A DNA stretch of 64,000 nt from Closterium sp. NIES-65. Lineage: Eukaryota; Streptophyta; Zygnematophyceae; Desmidiales; Closteriaceae. Of this stretch, positions 23,320 to 35,704 are shown piece by piece. Under the pieces are notes generated by a model that was not told the origin of the DNA, ran no database searches, and saw only the letters and a program-made list of their open reading frames with translations. A program made the translations under genes and the position numbers. The stretch lies in contig CANXME010000897.1 in NCBI GenBank assembly GCA_948144175.1, positions 1,069,001-1,133,000 of the forward strand, in the 5' to 3' direction. Position 1 is the first letter of the stretch, and the number at the start of each line of letters is the position of its first letter.

Positions 23320-25794
23320 TTAGGTAGCAGCCTCACACTTGCCATCGCCATTGAAGTCAATGCAGAGCTGAGCGTTGCCTTTGAACCTGCGAGAACCAAA
23401 CACAACACCATCGTCAGCTCAATCCTGGCTTCAGCTCAACATAAACGCAAGGCAGGCAACTTACCCAGTCTTAAACTTCTTGAACGCTTTCCCGACTGTG
23501 CCTGAGAACTTGTTGAAGGCGAAGTTAACAGTAACGAGAGATTTGAGGTTGGCGATGCCAGGAAGGATGGGTCCAGTTAAAGCGTTGCCAGCCACATTCC
23601 TGATGATTAACATGCAGCACAACCGTCAGGACCTGGTAAGTAACTAGAAAGTGAAAATACGAGCGGAACAGAGAATGCAGGAAAAAGTTAGGGCATCAAC
23701 GTGTGAGGCTTACAAGGCCTTCAGGTTATTCATGCCCAACCATCCAGCAGGCAAGCCGCCAGTGAAATCGTTGTTGGCAAAGTTCCTGCAGCATGAGGGC
23801 GAACGCGTTCACACACAGGAGGTACGTTAGCACCATGACAACCCATCGCAGTGAGTCACTGACTGCAAGGGGATGGCAGGAGGAGCACAGCTAGGCCGAC
23901 TCACAGACTCTTGAGGCCGGCTGAGCGCACAAGCAGCGGCGGCAGGGGGCCGGAGAGCTTATTGTTGGACAGGTCACTGTGGAGCAGGGGCGCGCGAGCG
24001 AGACCAACGTCAGAAAAAGAGAGAACCGGCCGCCATGAGGGGCTAGAAAGGGTGAAAAGAACACAAACTGACGAAATGTGGCGACCGGGCATGGAGGGAG
24101 AGAAGAGCGGATATGGGGGAGCAGGAACGATCAAGATGAATTGAGCAGGGGAGGATGAGCACCGCAGTTTAGATTAGTGGGGGGGCATCTCACACGTTAA
24201 TGAGCGACTTGGTGGCATCGCCGGTGAGTTCGGAGATGCGGCCAGAGAGCTGGTTGTTGTTGAGGAGGAGCACACCGAGCCTCTTGGCGCTGAACAGGTT
24301 CACCGGAACCTCACCCCTGAGCGCGTTGCCGCTCAACGTCCTGTCGCGCACAGCGCACGCACGCCAAGGCAGAAAGATTCAGAACACGCGTTGCGGAATG
24401 AGTTTTCTAAAGCCCGCAACTCATGGTAGCGCGGCGAGGCGAAAAGGTCTAACAGAAGAAAGAAAAAGAAAAAGAAATTTTGTTGGGAGGGTGCGAAGGG
24501 GTTTACAAGGAGTTGAGGAACAGGAGGTTGCCGATCTTTTCGGGAATAGCGCCCGATAACTTGTTGTTGGCGAGATTGCTGTGAAGGGGAAACGGCGGAA
24601 AGAGACGTCACACTGCAATGTCAGCTTGTAGCAAAGCGCGGGTGAAAAATACGCTCAGAACGTGAGAGGCGAGAGGTGGGCGAGGACTGCGGAGTACGTG
24701 GACATGTAGAGAAATGCGCGGCAGGCATATCACGGACGGACGGGTGGGACGTACATGGACGTGAGCGCGGTGCAGAACGCCACTTCGTCGGGAATCGCAC
24801 CGGCGATGGCATTCCCGGAGAGGTCCCTGATGTGGGGCGTACGAGCGAGACGAGCAGAGACGCGCAATCGTCAGGACGAGGCACCAGAAACCAGGCGGAA
24901 AAGCGCGGTGCGAGTAACTAGGAAGCGAACAAGTAGGTGCGGTCATAGCAGGAACGGACTTAACGGTGCCAGAAGCGGGAGCAACGCGCGCAGTCGGGAG
25001 CGATTCTGTAGCTTACAGTGACCGCAGATTGTTGAGGTAGCCCACAACCGTACCGATGCTGCCGGCCAGACCCTTCTTGGGCAGTGACCTGCCACCACGC
25101 CAGACATCCCCGCACACGTGCATCAACATGCGGTTATGGCGGCCGGCGATGGCGAGATCGGAAGTAGAGACGCGGAGGGCATGCAAGAAACGCACCGCAG
25201 TGTGGCTGGAAAAAAGGAAAAACGTCGGTGTGGTGGTGCAGCAAAGACCGGCATGTTGAGGGTGAGCGACGGAGGGGTGAGCAGACTTACAGGCCTGTGA
25301 CGACGCCGTTCTTGCAGGTGACGCCCGTGAACGCATTGACGCACGCAGCTTTGCCGAAAATCCAATTCTTCAGAACGGTATCGCCCTTGAGCGTCAACTT
25401 CAGCGATAACAGCGCGTTGGCTGCAAGAACAACATAACAGGGAGGCGAAGGGGGAAGGGGGACGGTGTAGGGGAGAAGGTGGGGGAAAGGGAGAGGGGCG
25501 GCGGAAAGCAACCACCAACCACTATGCAAGGCTCCTCATGGACATGAACTGGCTGATTAACAGTATCCGGGTGGCGGGTGACGCTACGGTGAACGACATA
25601 TGGACGACGGTAAGTGATAAATATGTTCGTAGAGGCCCTATCGGATTATCGCGTGGCGTTGCGCGACGTGGATATTTACTCAGAAGCACACACGCGCACT
25701 CACTTTCTCTCTGAGCAACAGTGACGGCAAGGCTTCCCCCGACATGGAGCAGAAGCAGCACCGCCAGCAACGCGGCCATAGACTTATGTGCCAT
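23320..25794 (-). CDS. Secreted leucine-rich-repeat protein, 10 exons
   Basis: Exons: 25794-25704, 25420-25291, 25088-25017, 24826-24755, 24578-24507, 24340-24194, 23976-23905, 23785-23714, 23599-23465, 23386-23320. All introns are GT-AG, phases agree and the sum is 930 bp (309 residues plus TAA). The protein has a signal peptide (MAHKSMAALLAVLLLLHVGG), an N-terminal LRR cap with the W-x-C-x-GVTC pattern, and about nine plant-type LRRs (e.g. NNKLSGAIPEKIGNL). It ends GNAQLCIDFNGDGKCEAAT. No transmembrane segment or kinase follows. Several LRR exons are exactly 72 bp in phase 2, one repeat each, as in plant LRR genes. The cap matches that of the downstream receptor, suggesting a tandem paralogue. 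It may act in the cell wall space as a co-receptor or ligand-binding partner; that is inference. Confidence 0.85.
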
Positions 25795-26874
25795 TAGTGC
25801 GGCGGGATACTAGATCGTGAAGGCCGGCAAATACGTGTAGCAGTCAGCAGATTCAGATTGCACAAGATTAGTGATGGGCTACTTGAAAGACCAACAAAAA
25901 CAAATCTCAAAACCCGGATCAACCACCGCTTTCAGGTCCGTAGCATTGATGCCCCAAGCCTTGATGTATCACAGGCTCACAGGCTCGCAGCCTTTCCCTT
26001 CCCCAACCATACAGTTTGGGAAGGTACAGTTGAGGGGGGAGGGGAAGGGAGGGAAGGCCGCCTGGCTTCGGGCAATGTAGTGTCGGCAGCAGGAGTTGCA
26101 CCAGGTTGGGGTCACACCTTGGGGGGGTCGGTGAATGCGGAAGGGGTGGTGGTACCGCTTGGCGCTTTGCGGCAGTGAGGTTTGCGCTCAGGTGTGTGCG
26201 GCAGGGGAGCGTCGGCTCAGATGCTGGCCGAGAAACCCGCAGGTGAACTGCGAAACACTGCACTGGTTGGCTTGCTGGGTGCGACCAAACCAAGTGCCCG
26301 GAATCACTACACATACGGTGCACGTTCCAAGAGGTGAAAGGGGACTTCAAGCCGAAGGGCAGAAAAAAAATACAGATGCAGCTGACCCAGGATGACAAGT
26401 GTGTGGCTGTTATGTCAAATTTCCATAACGTAGAAACAATCGAGATGACGTGCGCGGGGTTTCCAAGAACATCACAGGACCATCCCCACGTGTTTGATGG
26501 CAACGGTGCCCCACACCTCACCGACATTTCTTCCGATCTTTTGTCCATGCAGACGGCGATAACGTCGGAGCTTGGAAACTACCCCCCCAAAAAACGGCCT
26601 CTTGCTTTCAGGAATTCGGTGGATCCCCCACCCCGTGTGGTGAGGGAGGTTGTGGAAGGGATGGGGATGAAGGGGATCTGGCTGGGAGGAGAGGAAGGAA
26701 TAGAGGGGGAGAAAAAGGGGGAGGGGGCAATATCAGCCATGCCACAACCCGGCTCGCCAAGTCAGAAAATCCGAACAGGGCCCCAAGTGTTTGCACAGCA
26801 AGCTCCGCTCTGCACCCTCCAGTAGCCATGATGGATGAGAAGGTTGGCTGTCGCCGTTACGAGTCCAGGCTGAC
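25795..26874. other. Region upstream of the LRR-only gene
   Basis: Probably holds its promoter. A 163-codon + strand open frame at 26334-26825 has ordinary composition in its first 80 codons, but I recognise no family and see no splice or start support. The unique sequence continues across element G at 39819. Confidence 0.45.
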
Positions 26875-27206
26875 TGTTACGAGTGCAATTGAGTGAACGA
26901 ACGAGAATTGCACTATCGAAGCAAGAGTACAGCTGAGCGAAGGCATGAGCAAACATTATATAGCGAAACTACAGTGGTAACGGTAATGGTCGCGCGACGA
27001 GCCGGGGACTGAGGTTGGGAAAGTGTCGAAGCGTAGGCCCGGAGCACGGGTTACCAGCCAAGCCGTGAGGTCGGGATGCGATGTGCGAAAAGGGCGGGAT
27101 GATGAATGATGCGATGGTCGCGAGTGGTAACGGTGCTGACTGAGGTGCTACAGTGTTGTACGCCTTGAGCGGGGACGCGAAGTAAGGAAAAGGGAATTTC
27201 CTTACA
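26875..27206 (-). repeat. 3' LTR of element G
   Basis: 332 bp starting TGTTACGAGTGC and ending TTTCCTTACA as read on the + strand. The last 25 bases form an inverted repeat around GTAAGGAAAAGGGAATTTCC. Confidence 0.93.
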
Positions 27207-27263
27207 CTACCCCCCCTCCTAAGGAGGTCCTCCTTATGAAAGCGCGTGGATGTCTCTGAAATT

Positions 27264-28304
27264 TCAGCTGCGCAGATAGTCCGTGACGACGGGGTGGTTT
27301 TCAATTTTGTCCAGTGGAACCCAGTTGTCCTCGGTGGGGGTACGATCTTTCCAGCGGATCAGAAACTCCACTTTTCGGGCTCCTCGTGGGTCGCGAACTC
27401 TGTGGCTCAGGATCTTGTCGGGGGTGATGACTGGTTCGGTTGGTGGTCGTGTCATGCTGGAGGGTCGATGTCGTGGGAGTTGGCTGGTGGATGGCACGTA
27501 AGGGCGAAGTAAGCTGACGTGGAACGAGGGGCTGACGTACCAGTCAGCAGGGAGGAGGAGGTGCGCAGTGACGGGTGTAACCATGTGACTGATTCGAAAT
27601 GGCCCACAGTATCGAGGGCGGAGTTTTGGAGTGATGGGCAGGCGGAGGTTCTGAGTGTCGAGTAAAACGAGGTCGTCGGGCTGGTAAGTGACGGGTTTGC
27701 GGTGGCGATCGACGTTGCGTTTAGCGATGATATTTGATTTTTTTATTGCTTCTGCTGCCCTGGTCCGTGCTGCTTGTAGAATCTCGGCGAACTGTTGTGC
27801 TCGTGGGACGGGGTTGTCGGGATTCGGTGTCATGGGTACTGTTGGGTCCTGTCCGTAATTCAAGTAAAACGGCGACTGTTGCGTCGTGGCTGATGGTGCG
27901 TTATTGTACGCGAACTCGATGAGTGGCAGCTGCTGTTCCCACGTATTCGGATCGTCGCACGTGGCTCGAATCAGCTGCTCCATGGTCTGATTGGTCCGTT
28001 CCGTCTGTCCGTCGGTTTCGGGGTGATAGGATGAACTGAATTGTAAGCGCGTGCCGAACTTCTGCCACAGGTTCCGCCAGAAGTTGCCGGTAAATTTCGT
28101 GTCCCTGTCGCTGATGATCGACGCGGGTATCCCGTGCAGTCGAACGACGGTGGAGATGAAGAGTCGGGCGGTTTCTTCGGCTGTGATGGATTTCCTGCAT
28201 GCTGCGAAATGTGCCATCTTCGTTAGTCGATCGACGACGACCAGGATCGCGACATTCCCACTCGCCCCAGCTGGTAACCCCGTGACGAAGTCCATCGTCA
28301 CCTG
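27264..28304 (-). pseudogene. Element G integrase core and chromodomain (3' half of pol)
   Basis: The frame starts at the copy of the target duplication beside element B and runs to a stop at 27264. The catalytic core shows TMDFVTGLP, VVVDRLTKMAHF, ISDRDTKFTG and an ETDGQTERTNQT motif carrying the D,D,E residues. The C-terminus (ILSHRVRDPRGARKVEFLIR, then WKDRTPTEDNWVPL) is a chromodomain, which in chromoviruses steers integration to marked chromatin. The coding is clean here; the gene is broken by element B, and its first half is at 35705-38235. Confidence 0.9.
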
Positions 28305-28436
28305 TGTGAAGCAAGGAAAACAGGAATGAGAATGACTAAGTCAGAGTTGGGTACAAATACAACCCTAGAAAGCTGTACCCCATATGTGATACCCCACTAT
28401 AGCCTACAAACATGCATCAGCTATAATACTCTGACA
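28305..28436 (-). repeat. 3' LTR of element B
   Basis: 132 bp, TG...CA. The adjoining polypurine-tract hairpin (CCCCCA/TGGGGG) is at about 28439-28459. Confidence 0.93.
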
Positions 28437-28642
28437 CACCCCCATAGGCAAAGTGGGGGAGAACAAGGGGTCACAAGACCAGTCAAGCAAAGCAAAGCAA
28501 GCTCAGGGTGGATCACAAAGTCACCACACAGTCCGAGCACAAGAGCAGGGCCAGAGGCCAGTTCACATGCAGGAGTACAGACATATATATAAAACTAGAC
28601 AAGCAAGAGCAGGTATATATATATGTCACAGTACAAGTGAAG

Positions 28643-31600
28643 TCAAGAGGAGAGCAAGTGAGGCAAGACAGGTACAAGACCCAGCTGGGTGCAAAAGCGC
28701 TGATGGTCACAAGGCGCGAGTGCCTTGGTGAACACATCAGCAGTGTTGGCCTCAGAGGCCACGTACGCAAGTCGCAACTGACCACGCTGCTGCAGCTCAC
28801 GAGCAAGGAAGTAGCGGAGAGCAATGTGCTTCGTTCTGTGCTCCAAGCGCTGCTCTCGACACAAGGCCAGCATGGCCTTGTTGTCTACGTACAGCACTGG
28901 AGGAGAACGAGGCGGCTCTCCAAGGTCAGTCAGCAGGTAGGTGAGCCAGCGAAGCTCCTGTGCAGCCATGGCCCCGGCGTAGATCTCAGCCTCACAACTG
29001 GAGCCGAGAACCGAAGACGAGCGAGTAGACCGCCACGAGACAGAGCCGGAACCAAGGCTGAAGGTGTAACCCTGTGACGACCGCTGCGTAGCCTGGTCGT
29101 CAGCCCAAGAAGCGTCCGCGTGGCCGGTAAGGACCACTGGACTCCGCCCTCCAAGCACTAGCCCCATGCCCGACGTACTGCACAGGTAGCGCAATACCCT
29201 CTTCGCTGCAGCCATGTGCTCCGGTCTGTGTCTCCCAGGAGCAACATAGCGTGCAAGAATGCTCAGAGGGTATGCAAGGTCAGGTCGTGTGCAGGTCATC
29301 AGGTACATGAGGCAGCCAACAAGCTCTGCATACGGACCACTCGACTCTACGGACTCATCCGAAGGCAGAGCTGAGAGTGAGTGGCGAGTAGGCAGAGGAG
29401 TGGCCTGAGGCGAGGAGTACGTGAAGCCGAAGCGCTGAAGGACCTGCTGCACCATGTGTGACTGAGTCAAGGTAATGGTGCGGCGTGCTCTGTCCCGAGT
29501 GATCTGCAAGCCAAGGTAGCTGCGCAGTTCACCCAGGTCTGTGCACGTGTGTCTCTTCAGCAGCTCGGACTTCACGTAGGCGAGTCCAGCAGTGTCCGCT
29601 GTGGCAAAGACCAAGTCGTCGACGTACACGAGGATGTAGAACAGCGGCAGGGAAGTGTCGGTGCGAAGAATCAGCGACGGGTCAGCAGTAGAAGGAGCAA
29701 ACCCAAGAGCCGCAAGCGTAGTCCTTAGTGTGTCGTGCCACTCACGCGGTGCCTGGCGGAGACCGTAGACTGGTCGTCGGAGGCTCCACTGGGTGCCAGG
29801 AGGGAAAGTCCCAGTGAAGCCAGGTGGACGGCGAAGCCAGATCTCCTCGTGCAGGCTACCCTGCAAGAACGCAGTGCTCAAGTCGAGAGAGTGAAGCTCG
29901 TAGTCGCGCTGAGCGGCTATGTGCAGCAGCACCCGAAGAGTAGTCATCTTCGGGGTGGGAGAGAAGGTCTGAAAGTAGTCAGCTCCCTGCCGCTGACTGA
30001 AGCCACGAGCAACGTACCGTGCCTTGAAGACAGGTGGAGAGCCCGGCGACCGCTTCACCCTGAAGATCCACATGCCACTGACGATGTTCGCCCCAGGAGG
30101 GGGAACCGCGTCAACGTAGGTGCCTGTGGACTTCCAGGAAGCCATCTCTGCATCCATAGCTGCCTGCCACTGAGAGGAGTAGGGACCCTCTACGGCCTCC
30201 GCGTAAGAACGCGGAGTCGGGATGTCAAGTGCATCCGGGTCTCCCTCAGGGGCAAGCAGTACAGACGCGAGATGAGGTGAAGCAGCCGCTAGACACTGTA
30301 ACTCCTCCTGCCTGTCCTCTAGGACGTCCGTGCCAAGAGCACACTCACCCCCGACGGACGGAGGACAGACAGACGCAGACTCAGCAACAAGACTAGCAGC
30401 GTAGTCGAGACAACAGCGAGCAGCAAAGTCGACGAGCTCAGCGACTAGAGCAGACGCAGCAGTGGACTCAAAAGAGGGGTCAGTGACGACAGTAGCAAGC
30501 AGACGCGTGACAGTAGGACTGGCAGCACGAAGAGAGTCCGACTCAGGGTCGGCAAGCGCAGGAAGAGAGGACTCAGGAGGAGAAGGCAAAGGAGCACGTA
30601 GAGGAGCAGTGGACGGACGCAAAGACATCCGGTGCGTGCCAGGGACACGAGGAGGACGCTGACGCGAACTGCGACCACTAGCGCGAGCAGCACGAATAGG
30701 CGACGCGGGACGAGACGCAGGCTCACGACGCTCAGCAAGACCTCCAGTAGGACCAATGTAAGGGGAGGGAGCAGGCAGTGGAGAGGAAGGCTCCAGCAGG
30801 GACTGCGACTGGACAGGCGGTGGACCCTCTACTGGAGGAGAAAGACCAAGAACCTGCTGCAGGAGCGGAACGAAGTACGGCCGAGGCTGCGCGGCAGCTC
30901 CAGACACAGCAGGGACAGCACCAGCACCCTCAGCGACAGCACCAGCGCCACCCACACCTCCAGCGGCAGGACCAACAGCAGTAGGCTCAGCACCAACGCC
31001 CTCAGCAGCTCCAGCTCCAGGAGGACCCGCAGGTCAAGCAGCCCCGGGACCGGCAGCACCCGCACCCTCGACGGTCGAAGAAGCTCCAGCTCCAGCTCCA
31101 GCAGCACCTCCAGACTCAGCCGCACGCCTCCAGCGGCGAGCGAACCACTCGCGCAGCTCCTGTGGAGAGAGGGGCTCCCGGCGAGACGCAGCAGCAGGAG
31201 AAACCCCAGGCTCAGCAGCTCCAGACGCATCACCCCCAGGCTCAGCAGCTCCCAGCTCAGCACCCCCAGGCTCAGCAGCTCCCGACCCAGCACCCCCAGA
31301 CCAAGCACCTCTAGGCACAGTACCCCCCGGCTCAGCACCCCCAGGCTCTGCACCCTCCACAGTAGCACCCTCAGGCCCTGCACCCCCTGCAGTAGCACCC
31401 CCAGGCTTAGCACCCCCGCGCACAGCACCCCCAGAGTCAGCACCCCCAGGCTCAGCACCCGCAGCAGCACCAGAGTCACCAGTAACCTCGACCGGGTGAA
31501 CGGCGTCTACCTGGGACACACCTGAGGGGGCAGGAACCTGAGGGGGGAGGGGGTCTACCGGGGGGGGGAACCGGCACAAGGAAGTCCGGGGGAGGGGGGA

Positions 31601-34547
31601 GGGAAGGAGTTCGGTAGGGGAAGAGACGGTAGAAGGGGACGGACTCGTCGAACGTGACGTCCTGGGAGGACAGAACACGACGAGAGGAGGGGTGGTAAAA
31701 CTGCCACCCTGGGGCGTCAGTGGGGAAGCCAAGGAAGACACAGGGAGCAGCACGAGGGGACAGCTTGTCCGCAGACAAGTCGCGGACAAACGCCCGAGAT
31801 CCCCAGACACGGAACACAGACGCATCGCCAACCTTCCCCGTCCACAGCAAGGCTGGGGACATCGCAGGCCGAGAGACCCGGGGGTGAAGGTTGAGCTGAT
31901 GCGCCGCGTACCTCACCGCAAACGGCCACAGAAAATGGGGGGCAGCCGCATGCATCATGGACGTACGAGTGACTGCCATGACCATGCCAATGCGGCGCTC
32001 AGCAATCCCATTTTGCTGTGGTGAGTCCGGAAGCGTGAAGGTCTGGCGGATCCCCCGTGCACGACAGTAGTCCCGCAGAAGGCGAGAAGAGAACTCTCCG
32101 CCTCTGTCAGAGTGCAGACGCAGAACAGGAAAGTCCGAGCCGAAGCTCTTCCTGAGCTGGAGACGAGCCTCGCGGATCCAGTCGATCAGCACCTCAGTGA
32201 CCGCACCCTTGCTGCGCAAGGGGAGGACTGTGGTGTAACGCGAGTAGTCGTCAACCACCAACAGGAAGTAGCGCTCGTAACCCTGCCCACGGACGGGGGC
32301 TGGGCCCCACACATCCATGTGAAGCGTCTGCAGGGGAGCCTCTGTCGGGGGGAAGTGGGAGGAGTGAGGAGTAGCCCGGAGGCGACCCTCGACACAGGGG
32401 ACACAGGAAGGTCCTGGCCCGGAGGGGAGAGGAGGGAGAGACTGGGGAAGACCAGAGACAAGGACACGGGAAGCCATGCTCCGAAGACGGGGCAAGGAGG
32501 GGTGGCCAAGACGGTGGTGCCACAGGAGAGTCTCGTGAGACAGGAGGCGACAAGAACAGGGGGCAGACTCAGGACCTGACCGGGACGCAGCAGCAAGCAC
32601 CTGACCCGACGCAGCCACCTGACCAGACGCAGGGACAGGAGGAGACTCAACGGTCAGGGTGTAGAGACTCGACCCCGGCCGACGCGAGAACGTGGCCAGG
32701 TGTCGGCCTGTGCGTGCCTCCGTGCAGTGGGTCACCCGCTGACTCGCAGGAGTGAACTGGTGAACACCCCCATCCTGCAGGTCCGCTGCACTCACCAAGT
32801 TCGTGGAGAACGAGGGAAGGTACAGACCCGACAGGGTGCCCGAAGGGGCAGCCGGACATGGGAGGACAGTGGAGAAGTGAGACAGGACAGGACCTCCAGA
32901 GGGGTCAGCAAGGGAGACTGCAACCGGCCGGCCGAGCGGCGTAAGGGTAGTGCGGTCTCGAAAGAAGGAGCGAGAAGCTCCGGAGTCAAGTGTGAAAGTG
33001 AGGGAGGACGAGGACGACGCAGTACCTGTGAGCGCAGTCTCACCAGTACCTGAGAGCACAGACGCACTGGCACCTAGAGCAGCAGCCTCACAAGCACCTA
33101 GCGCAGCAGTACCAATGCCCGGGTCGGGCTGGAAACAACGGTAACCCTCATTCTCCTCACTATAATCCACAACATACATAGCAGCAAGGATAGCATCAAA
33201 ATCAAGATCAAAGATCGCTACACCAGCCCTGAGAAGCTCATCCCAGCGAGGGATCTCACTAGCCCCAGGGAACTGCTGACGCCAAGCGTCCGTCAGGCGG
33301 CCAAAGCAGCGCTGGGTGGCGTGGGCACCCCCACACTGCTCACCCGCGCGGTCGCCGGAACGAAGAACGTAGGTGCAGGGACCAGTACCCCCACCCCTCT
33401 GACGCCCAGCGTACCACTCACGAAGCTGCTGAGGCGGAGGGATGTCCCGCGAGCGCTGCTGCTGCTGCCGCTGCGAGCGCTGGCCACCACCACCGCCGCT
33501 ACGCTGCTGGGTACCACCTCGACCAGCTCCACCTCCTCCACCACCACCGCCTCCTCCGCTGCCGCCTCCACCGCCTCCACCTCCGCCGCCTCCACCACCG
33601 CCGCTGCCTCCACCACCACCGCTGGCACTACCACCACTGTCTCCGCCACTGCTGCCACCCCCACCACCACCCCCGCCACTAGTCCCGCCGCCACCCCCAC
33701 TCCCTCCGCCGCCACCGCCGCCACCGCCACCGCCCCCTCCAGCTCCACCCGCGCCCTTGCCCCCCTTGCCCTTGCTGGAGCGACGTCTCCCACTAGGGGC
33801 AGACGCCGCACCGACCGACTCAAGACCAAGCAGGTCGGCAGCAGCAGCAGAGGCAACAGAGGGCAGCAAGGGGGAAGGAGAGCACCCCTCAAAGATGGGG
33901 GTGCGAGGGTCACCACGAGAAGCACCTACAGCGACTATGCTCTTCTCCGCTGCGAGGAGGGCCTTCTCGAGGAGGTCGACGGTGAGGGTGGTGGGATAGA
34001 CTGCGAGAAAGTGGTCCCTGACGACGCGAAGGGAGTCAGGGAGGCGCGTGACTACGTAGTAGAGAGCGATGTACATGGGGGGGGGGTTCTTAGCGCAGAA
34101 CTCAGCAGGAAGGGCGGCGCGGTAGCGAGTGTCACTAGTGCGGAGGTGCGTAATGAGGTCAGCGACAGTGGGAAAGGCAGAGAGGTCAGGAAAGAGGTAG
34201 GGAAGCATGAGACGGCTCAGTGCAGCAGTGGCAGGGGAGGAGTAGCGCGCAACTACAGCGTCGTACAAGGTCTGAGCACTCTTGTACTGACTAAAGTGCG
34301 CACGCTCAGAGGTAGGGAGGTGGCGACGCACAGCAAGACGTGCAGCAGCATCGCGGGTGGCCCACTTAGAGCGGACAGTGGGATCAGCATCAGCAGCAGG
34401 AGCAGGAGAGGCGCCAGAGGTGAGGTCAAAGAGAGAAAGATCGTCAGCCCTGTCGCACTGTAAGAACAGCTGCAGGTCATCTAACCAGACCTCAAAATCA
34501 ATGGCGCGACCCTCAGCGTCAAAAGCTAGGACACTAGGGGTAGCCAT
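28643..34547 (-). pseudogene. Copia Gag-Pol polyprotein of element B (frameshift plus stop)
   Basis: Starts at the ATG at 34547. Unlike A, the 10-G run at 34077-34086 keeps Gag open into protease and integrase, a single frame to 31476. The frame breaks at a 9-G run (31560-31568; 8 in A and C) in the Pro-rich start of the linker. An in-frame TGA at 31034-31036 interrupts the linker again. Reverse transcriptase (YVDDLVFATA) and RNase H (HADASWADD, SCEAEIYAG) are open to the stop at 28643. Domain order and sequence are almost those of A; A and B between them show an undamaged version of every segment. Confidence 0.92.
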
Positions 34548-34619
34548 GGCGACGACAGCGACGCAGTGCAAGCAGTAGGGAAAGAGCTCGCAGTGACAGT
34601 GGGACTGTGCTCACCAGGC

Positions 34620-35474
34620 AGGGCAGGTCGTGCAGCTATGCAGAAAGGCGGCTCAGCGACCGGGCGGCTCGGGTGCACAGCGGCTCGGCTCCCGGGCAGC
34701 TCGGCGGCTGGGCGGCTCGGGCGCAGGGCGGCTCGGCTCCCGGGCGGCTCGGCGGCAGGGCGGCTTGGGTGCAGGGCGGCTCGGCTCCCGGGCGGCTCGG
34801 GTCCCGGGCGGCTCGGCTGCTGGGGCGGCTCGGCCGGGAGATGCAGGGGCGGGGCCGTCAGGTGCAGCGGCGGGTCGACCGGTGTAGTGGCGGGCCGGCA
34901 GGTGCAGCGGCGAGCCGGCAGGTGCAGCGGCGGGCCGGCAGGTGCAGCGGCGGGCCGGCAGGTGCAGGCGGCGGGCCGTAGGGTGCAGCGGCAGGCCGTA
35001 GGGTGCAGCGGCGGGCCGGCAGGTGCAGCGGCGGGGCCGTCAGGTGAAGCGGCGGGCCGCTGGGTGCAGTGGCGGGCCGGCAGGTGCAGCGGCGGGTCGG
35101 CAGGAGCAGCGGCGGGGCCGTCAGGTGAGGCGGCGGGCCGGCAGGAGCAGCGGCGGGCCGTAGGGTGCAGCGGCGGGGCCGTCAGAGGCGGCGGGCCGTA
35201 GGGTGCAGCGGCGGGCCGTAGGGTGCAGCGGCGGGGCCGTCAGAGGCGGCGGCGGGGCTGCGGCAGTAGAGGCGGGGCCGCGTCAGGGGAGGCGGCGGGG
35301 CCGTGTCAGGGGAGGCGGCGGGGCCGCGTCAGGGGAGGCGGCGGGGCCGCGTCAGGGGAGGCGGCGGAGCCTCGTCAGGGGAGGCGGCGGGGCCGCGTCA
35401 AGCAGGCGGCGGGGCCGCGATCAGGAGAGGTGGCGGGGCCGCGTCTGAGGGAGAGCGGGGCCGCGAGGGAAAAG
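34620..35474 (-). repeat. Minisatellite 5' leader of element B
   Basis: The same GGGCGGCTCGG and GGTGCAGCGGCGGGCCGGCA units as in A, but in a different number and order, followed by GGGGAGGCGGCGGGGCCGCG units. The array has changed length between two very young copies. Confidence 0.85.
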
Positions 35475-35572
35475 GCGACCCGAGGGGTCGCTAAAAAAAA
35501 AAGGGCGCGCCTCGGGGCGCGCTTCGGTGGGCCCTAAAAAAACGGTCCTAAGGCAGGACCCGCTCTATACCA
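35475..35572 (-). promoter_or_regulatory. Hairpins and primer-binding site of element B
   Basis: The three inverted repeats seen in A recur (35475-35560), with the A run between the first two lengthened. The primer site TGGTATAGAGCGGG occupies 35572-35559 beside the 5' LTR. Confidence 0.6.
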
Positions 35573-35704
35573 TGTGAAGCAAGGAAAACAGGAATGAGAA
35601 TGACTAAGTCAGAGTTGGGTACAAATACAACGATAGAAAGCTGTACCCCATATGTGATACCCCACTATAGCCTACAAACATGCATCAGCTATAATACTCT
35701 GACA
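35573..35704 (-). repeat. 5' LTR of element B
   Basis: 132 bp, matching 28305-28436 except GA for CC near 35632. Confidence 0.93.

Larger units (their letters stand above)
28305..35704 (-). mobile_element. Element B: complete Ty1/copia retrotransposon nested in gypsy integrase
   Basis: 132-bp LTRs (28305-28436 and 35573-35704) differ at two adjacent positions and are flanked by the target duplication ACCTG (28300-28304, 35705-35709). It is a close relative of element A with the same organisation. Its lesions differ from those in A: an extra G in a G run of the linker and one nonsense codon. Confidence 0.95.

Noticed and set aside
25919..26548. 209-codon - strand frame upstream of the LRR-only gene
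   Set aside because: No recognisable domain; low-complexity second half and position in the probable promoter.
26334..26825. 163-codon + strand frame
   Set aside because: No recognised family, and the second half is G-rich simple sequence; left as an unannotated frame.
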